Assembly (NCBI GenBank): GCA_028023455.1
Contig: JAQFVV010012434.1
Coordinates: 7,251,157 to 7,315,156, forward strand
From: Epiperipatus broadwayi
Taxonomy: Eukaryota > Onychophora > Udeonychophora > Euonychophora > Peripatidae
Direction: 5' to 3'
Length of the DNA stretch: 64,000 nucleotides
Of this stretch, positions 34,229 through 46,194 are shown piece after piece. How positions within the stretch are numbered: the stretch's first letter is position 1; every line of letters starts with the position of its first letter. The notes beneath the pieces are model-generated. The model was not told the origin of the DNA. It saw only the letters and a program-made list of their open reading frames with translations, and ran no database searches. Both the position numbers and the translations under genes were made by a program.

Positions 34229-34444
34229 GTAAGAAGTATTATATATGGTTTGAAAGATAATTTTGTGAGAAATACAAAGAAATTATCAATGAAGATGTAA
34301 TTTAAATTTAGTTAATGATAAATTAGAAATTATGAACAAACAATAAAGTAATAATTATGATGGATGTAGAAATTTCTTTTTCCTTATTTTTTAAATGATT
34401 ATCATTATTTATCTTAGCCACATTGTTTTCCTTTATTTTTCTAG

Positions 34445-34613
34445 TTTCGATCAATGTAAACTTTTTTGTTCTAACATTATTAAAACTGAAGTTATTGTGA
34501 AAATTGTGTCTCAAGGCAGTTTTTTAAAAATGCAGTATGGCAACCTGGACAATAAACAAGTTAAGAGCAAAATTGATTTTCAACTTTTGGAAATTTTAAT
34601 GCAAATTATTTAA
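34445..34613 (+). CDS. Probable terminal exon of an unidentified gene
   Basis: A strong acceptor (TTTTCCTTTATTTTTCTAG ending at 34444) opens a 56-codon frame closed by TAA at 34611-34613. The exon enters with one base that completes a codon begun at 34227-34228. The protein contains CKLFCSNIIKTEVIVKIV and then LKMQYGNLDNKQVKSKIDF. It is balanced in charge and not repeat-derived as far as I can see. I do not recognise the family. An AATAAA lies about 110 bp downstream at 34723-34728, suitable as a polyadenylation signal. Confidence 0.5.
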
Positions 34614-35093
34614 TTTTTACTTTGCACTTTTTATTATTATTATTTATACACTCACATTCCCTTTCATCTGGTCTATAGGAAACTATAAACTATTTGTTTA
34701 TAATTCTTTCCTAACCTAATATTCAATAAAAAAAATATGAATGATATTATCCTAACTTGCACATATTAATTTTAATATATGCGAAGTTTTAAAAACTGTT
34801 TTTAATTTTCAAAATCATTTATGTCAGTAATTTAAGTTACACAATTATTTAATTATAGGTCATCAACTGAAAGTACCAAATTTCTTTTTACTTTCACTTT
34901 GATGTACTTTAAAATATTCATCTAACTTACGATTTAAGCTTAATTGTTATTGCTTGTAATATATAACAATGCTTGAGCTTGCATAGTTAGCATCATTGCA
35001 ATATAAATGATAAATGGGATTAAATAAAATATTGAAAAATATAAAGCAAACTTCTTTATTGTATAAATGACACAGAAATAGGTTTGATACATA
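34614..35093. other. Possible 3' UTR and flanking AT-rich DNA
   Basis: This follows the stop at 34613 and includes the AATAAA at 34723. Nothing else is supportable. Confidence 0.35.
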
Positions 35094-35260
35094 TTGTAAC
35101 GGTATACATATGCCATTACATTATTTTAAAATTAAAATAAAAGGGGGAAATAAATCTTGAATAAAATTGATTTATTAAAAACTAAAAAAAAAAATTAAAA
35201 GAGTTATGTTAACATATATATATCGCACAGATGCAAAACTTTAAAAAAAAGTATTTAAAG
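35094..35260 (+). repeat. Terminal fragment related to the 18343-20446 element
   Basis: TGTAACGGTATACATATG, followed by CATTACATTATTTTAAAAT and later ATCGCACAGATG, aligns with the minus-strand start of the LTR-like element (20446 leftwards). It is a truncated relative in the opposite orientation. Confidence 0.5.
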
Positions 35261-35474
35261 GTACTTTTTTGTAAAAGAAGTAAAGATCTAAAGATTACTA
35301 CTTTTAAGTAAAAAATTATAAAAGAAAAGAAAAGAAATTTTTGATCATTAATACAAAAAAAATAAAATAAAATAAATGTTAATGAATTTCTATTTTAAGA
35401 ATCATGTTTAATCTTAGTAAATGAAAATGATTGTTTTATTAATTAAATGTAAACCAAACTAGCCTTTGAGGCAC

Positions 35475-35960
35475 TTAAATAATTAAAAGGTCAGATAAAA
35501 GATATAAAAAAAAATGAAGATTGATCAATGCAAACTCCAAGCCATGCATGGGCCAGAATAAAAAACATCTGAACCTTAGGATCAATGATGTCATGTTTGA
35601 TGGGATCCATAAAAATGCTGATAAGAGGTTATAAAAGTATAAAAGAAAAATAATTGATTGTTGTAGGATTCTGACTATTGATTTTCTATGAACTGTAGCA
35701 CTATTGCAGATTTCATGATATAGGAGTCTTGCAATAGATTTAATTTTCTGCATCAGCTCAGGCCTCCCTATGACAGTTCCTAACCCAAATATTGGCAAGC
35801 AGAGCTTTCATCTCCAGAGAACAATCTACACAAAATATGAGACTTAGGTTGGATTTCCATAAACCTGCCACAACTAAGAGGATTGATAAAAACTTACTCT
35901 GGAAAGTATAAACTTTTTCAATCTGATCTTATAGATCGATCTCTTAAACAAACTTTCAAT
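35475..35960 (-). pseudogene. Decayed open frame, unidentified
   Basis: A 107-codon minus frame (35475-35798) starts with IFGLGTVIGRPELMQKIKS. Upstream on the same strand (35892-35960) a further frame, LIESLFKRSIYKIRLKKF, ends at a donor-like AGA-GTAAGT. The second piece recalls the linker after the reverse transcriptase in some retroelements, but I cannot name one. The stretch is less AT-rich than its flanks, which supports an old element or gene remnant. Confidence 0.25.
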
Positions 35961-37700
35961 TAGTAACCTAAAGTATGAACTCTTATCTGACTTAAAGAAT
36001 TCTAAATCCCTTATTAATATTTTTATGTATATGTTTGCTAATCATTTCCATTTTTCTTTTATTTATTTATTTTTTGGTTTGTTAACTAAATTATTAATTT
36101 TAAAGTTGGGTGTAGATGGCTGCATAAATTCGTTAAAGTTTGTTAATCAAAGGGATTTAATTTCAGACTATTTGTTTCATAGTTGAGTTGATGCTGGTGG
36201 AAGAATATATGGGTGTTTATATCAATGTAATGTGAAGTTTGTTAGCATACAGGGCAAACGTGTCCAACTGAATTCATGACCCAAAGGTGTAGTCATTGTG
36301 TTGCAATGGACATGGAGTACTTACCCACCATTGATTTCCTTTTGCTCTATGGATAGGGACTATAAGTCAGCAAAGTGCTGCTTTCCCTCCATAAATAGCA
36401 TTTCTCTTTAATATTTTATATACATGATTCCTTCATCAGACATACACATTCCTGTACTGCATGAGGATCATTTCTTTTAAATAATATCACACTGCAGACA
36501 CACATTCCTGTCAGCATGGTTTTATGCTAACATCTTCATATTGCATTGGTTGTGTCTGTATATCAGAAAGTGAGCATTGGTTTAGCTATGAACTTTTAGC
36601 CTGAGGTTGAATGTTTTGAAAAGTTTTAATTGTGTAATCTACATAGCTTATCTATACTCAACATTCTAAATAAAAATATTACATAAAATGTCCATCTGTG
36701 CAGACTTACTAAAATAATAGTTTAAATTTAAAATTTATAATAAAATCTAATATATATATATTCCTCAAGTTTAAATTTATGTATGTAAGACAATAAATGT
36801 TTTTGTGTATTATTACTGCAGTGGCTTATTTTATTTATTTTAAAAAAAAAATATTGAAATACGTTTTAGAAGTTATATATTAAATCTCTGCATCTCCTTG
36901 AGGTAGTGGCATGGGCTAATGGTCAATAATAAAAGTTGGATCTTTCCCAAGGTGTATCTGCCTACATTATAAATTTTCTAGGTTCAAATAATCTAGTGGT
37001 ACCCTGTACAGCAGATAGGGTAAGTGTCTAATTTTTTCCCAACCATTATAATATATATGATAAAAATATTGCAACAATGAATTTTTATTATTTTTAACTA
37101 TAGTTTAAGATAATAAATAATTATAAATCAAATGCTTTTGTCATTCAAGTATTCATAAAATGTTTAGTTACTGGAAGTGGCCATACTGAGAATGATCCAT
37201 GGGGTTTAATATCTAGAATCTGCTATTCAACCACTGTTTCGAACTATACAAGATAAGATTTAAATAATAAAACTAAATCTGATAATTATTAAATCATAAA
37301 TCTTGCATTTTAAGATAAAATATAGAAAGATAAACTTTTTTTTTGGAAAGTGTTTTTGGTGTTCTTTCGTCTGGAAGAAATTTTGAAATAATTTTTCACA
37401 AATGATTATCTTGAAGGTAAGTTTTTCAAGGTATCTTCATATGTTATATCATGTGTCATGTATTATTATTTAAAAATTTAGATTTATTTATAATAGGTAT
37501 ATACAAAAGTTTTCTATGATAGTTATAAATATTTATATTGTTATAAGTTATCTAAGAGTTTGTATAGATTGAGGCGAGATTTGATATGTTTGTTTAGTCA
37601 GATCATAGGTCAAAGAAAAATTAGTGTGTGTTTAGGACGTTTGAATTTACGTTTATTTATTAATCAGAAATTTGACTGTTTCTCTCATCTGTTATACAGT
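35961..37700. other. Mixed-composition stretch, probably old repeats
   Basis: 36180-36640 is relatively GC-rich and reads like a decayed dispersed repeat. A 38-nt piece at 36982-37019 is bordered by TTTTCTAG and GTAAGTGT with one open frame, but a micro-exon cannot be supported alone. Confidence 0.3.
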
Positions 37701-38018
37701 TTACCAATCATTAGAATTTGAGTCATTTTGTAGGTAAGGTATTTTGAACAGTTTCCATGTATGTTCTTGTAAATATTTTGAGGAGAGCATTTTGTCTTTC
37801 TTTTGTAGTTTTGAAAGTGTTCTAAGGAAGAAAGAGCTTGCTTCTGGCTGGGGAATGCTAAACTTCAATTTACATCTTGTCACCCAGATATAATATATCA
37901 TAAAGATTGCCATCCTAATGATGGGGAAGTCTCTTTTCTTAAAACACACTTTGATTGATAGAATTTCATAGTAATCACTAATATTATTTTGTGATATCAT
38001 GTGCCATGTAGAAGCCAA
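37701..38018 (-). pseudogene. Possible LINE ORF2 C-terminal remnant
   Basis: This 105-codon minus frame contains IRMAIFMIYYIWVTRCKLKF followed by about 50 residues with several basic and Leu positions, ending at a TAA. The order of a hydrophobic stretch, IW.TRCKLKF and a basic tail is typical of the region after the reverse transcriptase in some non-LTR elements. No reverse transcriptase motif is found upstream on that strand, so it would be a short fragment. Confidence is limited because no catalytic motif is included. Confidence 0.35.
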
Positions 38019-39979
38019 ATTTGATAGAACAAAACTTTTTTTTTCACATACATTTTATCGATTTGAAGTTAAATCTCAAGATATATATTTAAAAAATAAA
38101 TATTAGTAGCGTTAAATGGAAAAAAAAATTAAACCTCATAGTTAAACTTGTATATTTAATTAAGTATTGACATTTAATACGTTTATTTGTGTTGTTTGGA
38201 ATATTTGCCATTGCAAAAGAAAATATATATATTTATAATTTTTCTTACATTATAAATAATTAATACCTGCTAATGCCTGGTTTATTAGATATTTATATGT
38301 ACATACATTTATTTAAGAGATATAAAATATTATTGTAATTTATTTTATGACAATACTACGTCTTTATATAGGCACTTTTTAAAACATATGAAAATCTTCA
38401 AATCTATATAACTTTGATTCTATTCTAATATTTTTAATGTATTCTTATATTTAATAATTTCTAAAAAAAATATTTTTTCTGAACTAATTTTAACTAGCTT
38501 TAATTTGCGTTTAATTGGAGTAAAAGTCAATTTATCTGGGTATATTAACGCTCTTACGCTTTGAATTAAACCCTTTATTAATTAGGATTTATAAAAATTG
38601 ACTTTAAATTAGATCAGCCAATATTTGAATAAATTCTATTTTTATTATTGTATTGTAACTATACAAAGAATTTATTATATTTTATTTATTTACTATTTTT
38701 GTTTTTATAGTTTGGCATTAAGGTTTCATCAATTCAATTAATGTGAATGTTATTAAATTAAGACAATATCATTGCATCCATTAAGTTGGTATCATGGGAG
38801 AAAAAAAAACACGTGAAATAAATAAAACAGTTGATAACAGAAGATATAGATAATGTATAAATCATAATAAACTTCATTCTATTATATAAAAAAAAATATT
38901 ATTTTTATTTAGCGTTTAATGTATTCTGATATATTTTAATAAATACAGATTAGAATTAATAAAATGAACCTATCAGTATATAAGTTACTTTAAGAATTAA
39001 TCATAAATAAAAATTATATATATATATAGTTTGCTCATATATTCATAAGTGGTGTTATATAAATAGAGTGACTGTGCCTAGTAATCTTTATATCTGATTT
39101 TCTATTTTACATACACATAAAAAGCATATGAAGAAAATCTTAAAATATTTTTTGAAATAGTAGTTATTTAGTGTAATCAATATTTCGAAAAATATAGAAA
39201 TTATTTATCATATGTAAATTATATCATCACAATGTTCATGCTTAAACAAAACAAAAAAATATAGACAATCTGTAGTCAAGGCAACACTATGATTAGATAA
39301 AAAAATGTATTTCATCCTTGTTTTAACAATAGATTTTTGATATTCTAGAGGATTATTTAAACGTGAAGACTGTTGTAATGGGGTATTTATATATAATGAA
39401 AAGATAACATTTGTCAGCTATACTTACTATCTAGTATTTGACATTTGATTAGGTTTAAACAAGATGAGAAATCCGCTTAGTAATTTTATTTCTGCAAAAT
39501 CAATAGGCATATAATTATTCATTTCTAGAAGTCAAAAGAAAAAATATAAATTCTTACCAGCATATTTAACTAACCACGTTATATCGTCTTTTCTTCACTA
39601 TTTTTTATGTAGATAGGTGTTGAAAAACTTTTTTTATAATAGGATTACAATTTATGAATGTTTATTTAAATTACTAATTTTTCTTCTTCAAATATGGTGG
39701 ATGTAAGTGATAAATTTTAAATTATACTATTGAATAAATTTACCGAGGAATCTGCATTCTGTATATATATATTAATTTTAATATTATCACGGATAAATGA
39801 TGAATTCATAGTATTATTTTTCGGGAGTTTTCGTATAGTAAAAATATAACAGCTAAATAGCTGGCGTTTCAGTAAATAAATATATATATAGTGATTGAAG
39901 TATTGACATAATAAGTGGTAAAATATAGCATAATTATGGTGTTTAGGCATAAATTCTTATGTATTTCCATACCTATTAA
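38019..39979. other. AT-rich stretch, no supportable feature
   Basis: Only (TA)n runs (for example 39018-39028 and 39881-39890) and short accidental frames are seen. Confidence 0.5.
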
Positions 39980-40045
39980 AGGGCTTCATAGAATAGTGGT
40001 ATCTCCATGCCCATAACATCAGGTTCTAATCTGGACTGAACTAAA
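39980..40045 (+). repeat. tRNA-derived SINE head, weak
   Basis: ATAGTGGTATCTCC resembles an A box, and GGTTCTAATCTGG, about 25 bp further, resembles a B box (GGTTCRANNCC). Between them is a CCATAAC loop-like segment. The cloverleaf is not convincing, so this is at best an old tRNA-derived SINE. Confidence 0.3.
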
Positions 40046-43000
40046 TCTTACACATTTTTTTCTAGTAATGGTTATATTTAGGATATTAATTTTCAGATAA
40101 TGCCCTGTAATCAACTTAGCTAACCCTCTAATAGTTATCTAGATAGGTAAATATTTCAGGTAATTATAGCTTGGTCAAATGATGTAAATATGCTGATTGC
40201 AAGATTAAAACATATTACGATAAAATTACATAGGCTTCAGTAATAGTGGAAGAAGCATACAATCCTATAGTATAAGCATCAATGTTACCATTGGTTTTTT
40301 TATCTTTTTATACCAATATATGCTATATGTGCTTGATAGAAAAAGGCAATACAAAAACTTTGAAGACATCTTAGTTGGGGTACTTTTAATTAATTTTAAT
40401 TGTAGTTTATAATTCCTTAATCAGAAAAAAATAACATTATATCCATTGATTGTAAATGCAGTTATATATTTTTACTAGATTAAAAATAGAACAGATATAA
40501 GACTATTATTAAAACGTCTAAAGTTGATTCAAGATGGAATATGTTTAAATCATAGACGATTATTAAGTTGAGCTTTGAGGATTTAACATCCAAATTGATA
40601 ATTTTAGTTGCAATTGATTAATTAATATTAGAAGGATTTGCATTAGAATATATCTATTTATTCTAATTGTTAATTGTTAGTTTCCTTTCACATGTAGATA
40701 AAGAATATTTTTATATAAAATACAGCAGTATAAAATATTCTAATTTTAATAATTTTTTTTCTGTTTTGTGCAGTGATTAAATGGTAACCTTAAGAACAAA
40801 GATAATCTTTCATTTCTGATGCTCAAGGTCATATGATAATATGAGAGATTCATCACTTTAATCAATCTGTGTTCGAATATATGATGAGTTTGAAAGTTTC
40901 ATTCATTTGATTATTATTTTTAACTGAATACTTTTTATGAATAAAATGATTTTTCTAAGATTTTTATAACTTTGATCTTTTACTTCAAGAATAGTCAAAG
41001 GACAATTTAAGTGACAAAATTATATATCTGTATTTGTTAATGAGTAGTAAAAAAATAATTGTCATTATGGTTTATTTTTTCATTAAATAGATTTTTAATT
41101 TAGGTCAGAAAGGTTTTTTTTTTTTAAAAAATAGATTTTTAAATTTTTTTTTCATATAACAATAGGTCTGAACAGAAAGTTATAAGAGTCTTTATTACCC
41201 ATGAAGAATCTATCGATTTTTTATGTATATTGTTTTATATTGATTCAGAATAGTAAGAAGTTATAAATCTATGAGATCACATTTACCATGTTTCCTTCTT
41301 TTTATGGATAAACAGAAGATATATTAACATATTTACAGATAAAAAAAATCTACCTTATATTATTTACATGTGAGAATCTCTAAAGTCTTTTAATACTGCA
41401 TAATTCAAAAGCAATGTTATCCAATTGAATAAATATAATTTTTGATGGATGTATATTTACATCATCCATAAATGTTTTAAAATGCTTTATATTAAAATTT
41501 TTACACATATCCACTTTTTTTTGCATAAAAAGATAGTTTAGATTTACTTTTTGATTAAACTTGGTACACTAATAGTTTGAAAAACACACCCACAGTATGT
41601 TAATGCACAATGAAAAAATTGTAGATTTCCATTATTTTGATCATATTTCTGGATAAAAAATTATAGGAAATGTAAGTGTAGGTTAAACTATTCTTTGTTT
41701 TCCTCACATATATTGTATTTTTTGTTATTGAATATAATGATCTAGTGTGAAAGTTACATAGTATGAATGTATAATTGACTGCATTATATAAAGTAATGGA
41801 AGTATTTTAGTTGTCTTTCAGTTACTTAAAGTTCATTGTGCGCTTATGAAATATAAACTGTCTTAAAGTTACAAAATATGAACATGGATGTTTACCACAT
41901 AAGATACATATAGGTTTCTGACTTAGCTTGAACCATTTTAAAAAAGTTCTTACTCATATTATAAAATGCAGTAGGTTCAAAAATAATTTTAAACATGATC
42001 AGGAGATGCAAGATTTTAAAATGTGGCAAGAATCTTGGTAACAGGCAAGATTGTCCATAAATATGCAAAAAAATATCTTTTTCAAATCACTATACTCTAT
42101 GTATGTTGATCTATTATATCAGCATGCTAAAAAGCATAATCTGTGAAAAAGGATTTCCCAGTATGTTTATATAGGTTACAAAAAGTTTTAGATTCATCAA
42201 ATTGAAAGGCCCCTCTGAATATAGAAAGGCAAACTGACATAATTGATAAAGGGTGTAAGGATGAACTCCATATATATACTTTGAGTATAGACACAAGGCT
42301 GTTAATAGTAATGTTAAAAACTTCCATTAATAGATTATAGCACTTCAGCATGTGGTGTTAGATTACACAAACTTTTATAACAGAAAAAGAAAAGTTTGAG
42401 CCAAACATTTTTATTTTAACATTAAATTTGATCCCTATAAGAAAGTGTGAATAATAATATAATTGTGCTTTAGAACACCTAGAAACAATAATAAATTTCT
42501 TGTTAAGAATGATAGTAAATTATAATCTCTGGATAGTTGTACATGGATGATTTGCAAAATTGTATTATTGATTCATTGTTTGGAATTGGTTTAGCCTATG
42601 CAGAATAAAGAAGTTCTTAAGTGTTCTGAAGATTATCAAAAAATCATCTAAGGATATGACATGGATGGTAATGTCTAGATGATTTAAATAAATTTCAAAC
42701 AGCAAGGGTGCATGTTTTAAACCTTATGGAATACTGAGAAGGTTTGAAATGTGTGGAAAGATTCATTTAGTTTTTCAGTTTAATTGATTTCTTAGTTTTT
42801 GCCTTTTAAAAGTTTAAATGTTTTTTTACAAAGTCTTTCTTATTATAACATCTAATTTTGCTTCAGATATTAATCTCTTAAATGTTTTATATCTTAAGCT
42901 AATTATTTTTATTATTATTTTTTTATATTTTCTATATACTTATATTTTACCATTATAGAACTGAAATTTTTAGATAAAAATGTCAAATTTATAAATTGTT

Positions 43001-43398
43001 TAATCAGATAAATTTTATCAAACACCCAAGAAGTCAAGTCTGCTGATGCTTGTGACATGTTTAAAGAATGTGAATCAGTTAATGTTTATATCAAAATTAC
43101 TGATGGGTCAAATGATATTCTTGGTTAAATTTTTATGGAGGTGAATTGATTCATATTTTTGTGTAACATACAAAAAGTTGAGTGGAATGATGCTTGTGTC
43201 AAATACTCACAAAATGAATCATATGATTTTTATACTAAATTAAAAAGAAAATACATCTTTTGTTTTTTTGTATTAAATTAGTACAAAAATGAACTAGCTA
43301 AAGTGTGTGCAAAATGTAGAAAAAATTGAGTTAACTGAATTGTATCAAACTTATAAAAAATGATTTAGCCATGTCTTTGTCAAACTTTCAATAAGGCA
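40046..43398. other. AT-rich stretch with possible retroelement debris
   Basis: A plus-strand frame at 43009-43128 (EVKSADACDMFKECES, then IKITDGSNDILG and a stop) and minus-strand pieces at 42114-42351 have protein-like composition but no intact motif. They may be part of the same decayed element as 43399-43581. Confidence 0.25.
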
Positions 43399-43581
43399 TC
43401 AAGTAATGTATTTTTTTAGTTCAATTAAATATTTATAGTTACTATTTGTTAAAAAAAAAATTGTCAAGTGTATTTTTATTTGACAAAGTTTTTCATTTTG
43501 AGTGTTGTTATAGGGCACAAAATCATCCATATAAATGTTTTGTGCTATTTTTTTTGGCAATTCTGGTGATACCAAAAACAA
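43399..43581 (-). pseudogene. Possible reverse-transcriptase fragment with YMDD
   Basis: The 60-codon minus frame contains ELPKKIAQNIYMDDFVPYN. YMDD with a preceding hydrophobic residue and the following FV resembles the catalytic motif of BEL/Pao-type reverse transcriptases, and the next 35 residues keep a similar spacing to a TNS segment. The frame is short and isolated. A chance match is quite possible. Confidence 0.3.
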
Positions 43582-44360
43582 AAGCTAGAGTCTTATTTTA
43601 AGATTCTTGTTTTCATTAAAAAATATTTTGCTAGTTGCTTGCTTCTTCATAATATTATGATCATTAAAATATGTTTTTTTTTTTTAATATTTTGTCGTGA
43701 CTTTTTCCAATATTACAAACGGTTAACAACTACTCATAGTAGTGCTGCTATTCATAGTCTGTTTCTTATTAAATGAAGGCATGTTCAAGACAGGAAACTC
43801 TATCAGTAAAAATTATCTTTAAAGTACAGTCATTTTTTTATTGAATTATGAGAAATTTACTTAACAAGGTGAAGATTATAATTATTTTGCTAACAATTAA
43901 AATGGCATAGAATCTCGTATTTATTTACATGTTTATTTTGCTAAATTTCAAATCTATTATTTAATATCCGCCTATACCTATATTGATGTATGATATTCAA
44001 AACATTCGTAGAGCATTAAAAAATCAAGTATATTTACAATATTCATTTATTATGTTTTTACGGTTTTAAGTTAAAATTTTTTTTATTTTATTTTAATGTA
44101 CATATAACCGCTTTTGATAAAAATATTTCACAAACATGCAAAAAAAAAAAAAAACAGTTTATTAAAAATGCATTTTAAATCTACAACTCCACTAAAAATG
44201 TAACTGCTAATACAATTATCATTATTTTTTTAGAATTTCATAAATTATTTGTAGTTGTAAAAAAAAAAACAATAAATAGATAGTGGAAGAGATTATTAAT
44301 CTAACAAATTCGTAATTTTATTTTAGAAACATATTTTTGAATACATAACAAGTTATTAAT
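43582..44360. other. AT-rich stretch holding a candidate poly(A) signal for the LRR exon
   Basis: A minus-strand AATAAA at 44322-44317, about 40 bp after the stop at 44361, could serve the gene whose last exon is at 44361-44668. Poly-A tracts occur at 44140-44154 and 44260-44268. Confidence 0.35.
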
Positions 44361-44668
44361 TTAATATATTATTATAAAAATCCCTAGAAATAAAATAATA
44401 GTATTGACACATATAGTTCTTGCAGTTGAAGGTTCTTCAAGTTTATTTAAATGTACTTCCGACAAACGCAAATTTTTCATGTTTTCTGGACCTGCACATG
44501 TCGGTTCTTCTAAAGGACCAACTGGATAAGCTTGATAATTATCAGAATCTATTACGGTATAAGAGCTTTCATACTTGGGAAAGCCAAGTAAAGGTGGGTT
44601 TTTCTTTTTAATTCTTCTGTATAATTTAATGTACGCTTGCAAATTGCGATCACATATAAGAGGATTAC
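44361..44668 (-). CDS. Last exon of a leucine-rich-repeat protein (LRRCT and hydrophobic tail)
   Basis: A strong minus-strand acceptor (TCTTTTTTTTTCAG, AG at 44670-44669) opens a 102-codon frame in phase 1. It starts GNPLICDRNLQAYIKLY, which matches the start of an LRR C-terminal cap (NP-L-CD-L). A second capping Cys sits in EPTCAGPENMKNLRL. The usual CDC is CDR here, so one disulfide Cys is missing. The end is a small-residue segment (EPSTART) and a run of about 17 hydrophobic residues up to the stop, with no cytoplasmic tail. This suggests a GPI-anchor signal or a C-terminal membrane anchor. The repeats themselves must lie in upstream exons beyond 44.7 kb, not found here. Confidence 0.65.
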
Positions 44669-44989
44669 CTGAAAAAAAAAGATAATTATTACTTAGTTGT
44701 ACATACAGATATATATATATATATAGTGATAATTTATTTGAGATCTCTCTATTCTAGATTCACTTATATAAACATGAGCACTAAACGATCACAGGATTTG
44801 AGATCAACAAATATATACCCATATTAGTTTCTGATTGGTCTGGGTTCAAATACTTAGAATATTTAGAACATTAATTTTTTAATACAGCACAAAAGAAATA
44901 CATGTAATGGCTAAATGTAAATGTATAATAGTTATACTAATGAAGGACAATCTAGTTTGTGTCTAGTTGATACTATCATATAATAACCA
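44669..44989. other. Intron-like AT-rich sequence upstream of the LRR exon
   Basis: On the minus strand this is the intron preceding the exon ending at 44361. It holds a (TA)n run at 44710-44725 and no other feature. Confidence 0.45.
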
Positions 44990-45146
44990 TTAATTGCTTT
45001 TATCTATGTAAATGTATTTAAAGAAGAGTAATATAAAGTATAATTCTATATATATATATCGTAGCTTAAATTTAATTCTATATTAATTGTATTATACTTT
45101 ATATTACTCTTCTTTAAATACATTTACATAGATAAGAGCAATTAAT
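44990..45146. repeat. Foldback with 54-bp arms, abutting the RTE 5' end
   Basis: The arms at 44990-45044 and 45091-45146 are inverted copies with a single clear mismatch. They share TTAAAGAAGAGTAATATAAA. The spacer is about 46 bp and TA-rich. The right arm runs into the (TA)n tract at which the RTE-type LINE begins. Confidence 0.7.
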
Positions 45147-45585
45147 ATATATATATATATATATGGCTGCAGAAAGGAGTTTGCTATTAACTGAAAGGAG
45201 ACCCTTTGATTCCTCTTGGAGGCCTTAAAGGAACCGAGCAGGGCAAATTCCTAATGTCCACTCCATACGTTCTTGTCGTTGCAGCTGTTATTACTATGTG
45301 ATTATTCATATAGTATACGAACATGGATGGGCTGCTCACCAACATGCATTAGCCAGCATGGTGAGTTTATTGGCTTTTTACCTCTGAGTTTAAGATCAAG
45401 AAACACCATGGTCTTTCTTCTCAGTGCCTGATAAGGCAGAATGAATGTTTGTGTAAATGATAAATATTTTTCCAATACATATATACAATTATGACAGACA
45501 AAAATAAAGCATGGCCCTTATTCCCAGGAGGCCGTAAAGTCACCAACCAAGGCAGCGGTTGGTGGCTGAAGGCGGAGGGTGCTAA

Positions 45586-46194
45586 GAATCCCCTGATTGT
45601 GGACCCAGGCTGCCATTTGATGATGACTTTTATTTAGGTACTTACAACTGCAGATCACTTTCAAGTGAAGGAGGATTGCAAGAATTAGAAGAAGAACTGT
45701 CTTATATTAAATGGGACATTATTGGACTTTGTGAAGTTAGAAGAAAAGGAGAAGAAACAATTGATTTAAAAAGTGGACATATACTCTATTATAAAGGCAC
45801 ACATATTGGAAATACAAGTGGAGTAGGATTCATTATAAATAAAAAGTGGAAGAACAATTTTGTGGAGATTGATGGTGTATTGGACAGAGTGGCAAGATTA
45901 TTTATACAACTTAATAGCAGATACCAAATGCAGATAATTCAGGTTTATGCCCCAACAAGTTCTCATAGTGATGAAGTAGTAGAAGATTTTTATATGGATG
46001 TACAAAAGGCTTTTGATCAGAGTAAACAACATTTTAAAATTGTTATGGGAGACTTTAATGCTAGAATTGGTAGACAAATGAAAGAGGAAATTGCTGTAGG
46101 TAATTTTGGTTATGGTAATAGAAATGAGAGAGGACATAGACTTGTGGAGTTTGCAGGAAAAAAAAACCCTTTATATTATGAATTCATTTTTTGA
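45586..46194 (+). pseudogene. RTE LINE endonuclease domain (5' frame)
   Basis: The open frame runs from after a stop at 45583 and has no ATG at its start. It shows TYNCRSL at about 45637-45657, GLCEVRR around 45724-45744 (catalytic Glu), YAPTS near 45946 and GDFNARIG at 46048-46071, the usual order of the AP-endonuclease-like domain. It ends early because of one extra A in a nine-A run at 46158-46166. The remaining endonuclease motifs (DYILTNRK, GNDHR) continue in the next frame from about 46167. A start codon has probably been lost by mutation. Confidence 0.85.

Noticed and set aside
35475-35798. A 107-codon frame considered as a membrane protein gene
   Set aside because: Its hydrophobicity follows from AT-rich codons and no start context or conserved motif is visible; listed only as a low-confidence pseudogene.
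37700-37733. A 34-nt piece with excellent acceptor and donor on the plus strand
   Set aside because: It overlaps a longer minus-strand LINE-like frame, and a 34-nt micro-exon cannot be supported without transcript data.
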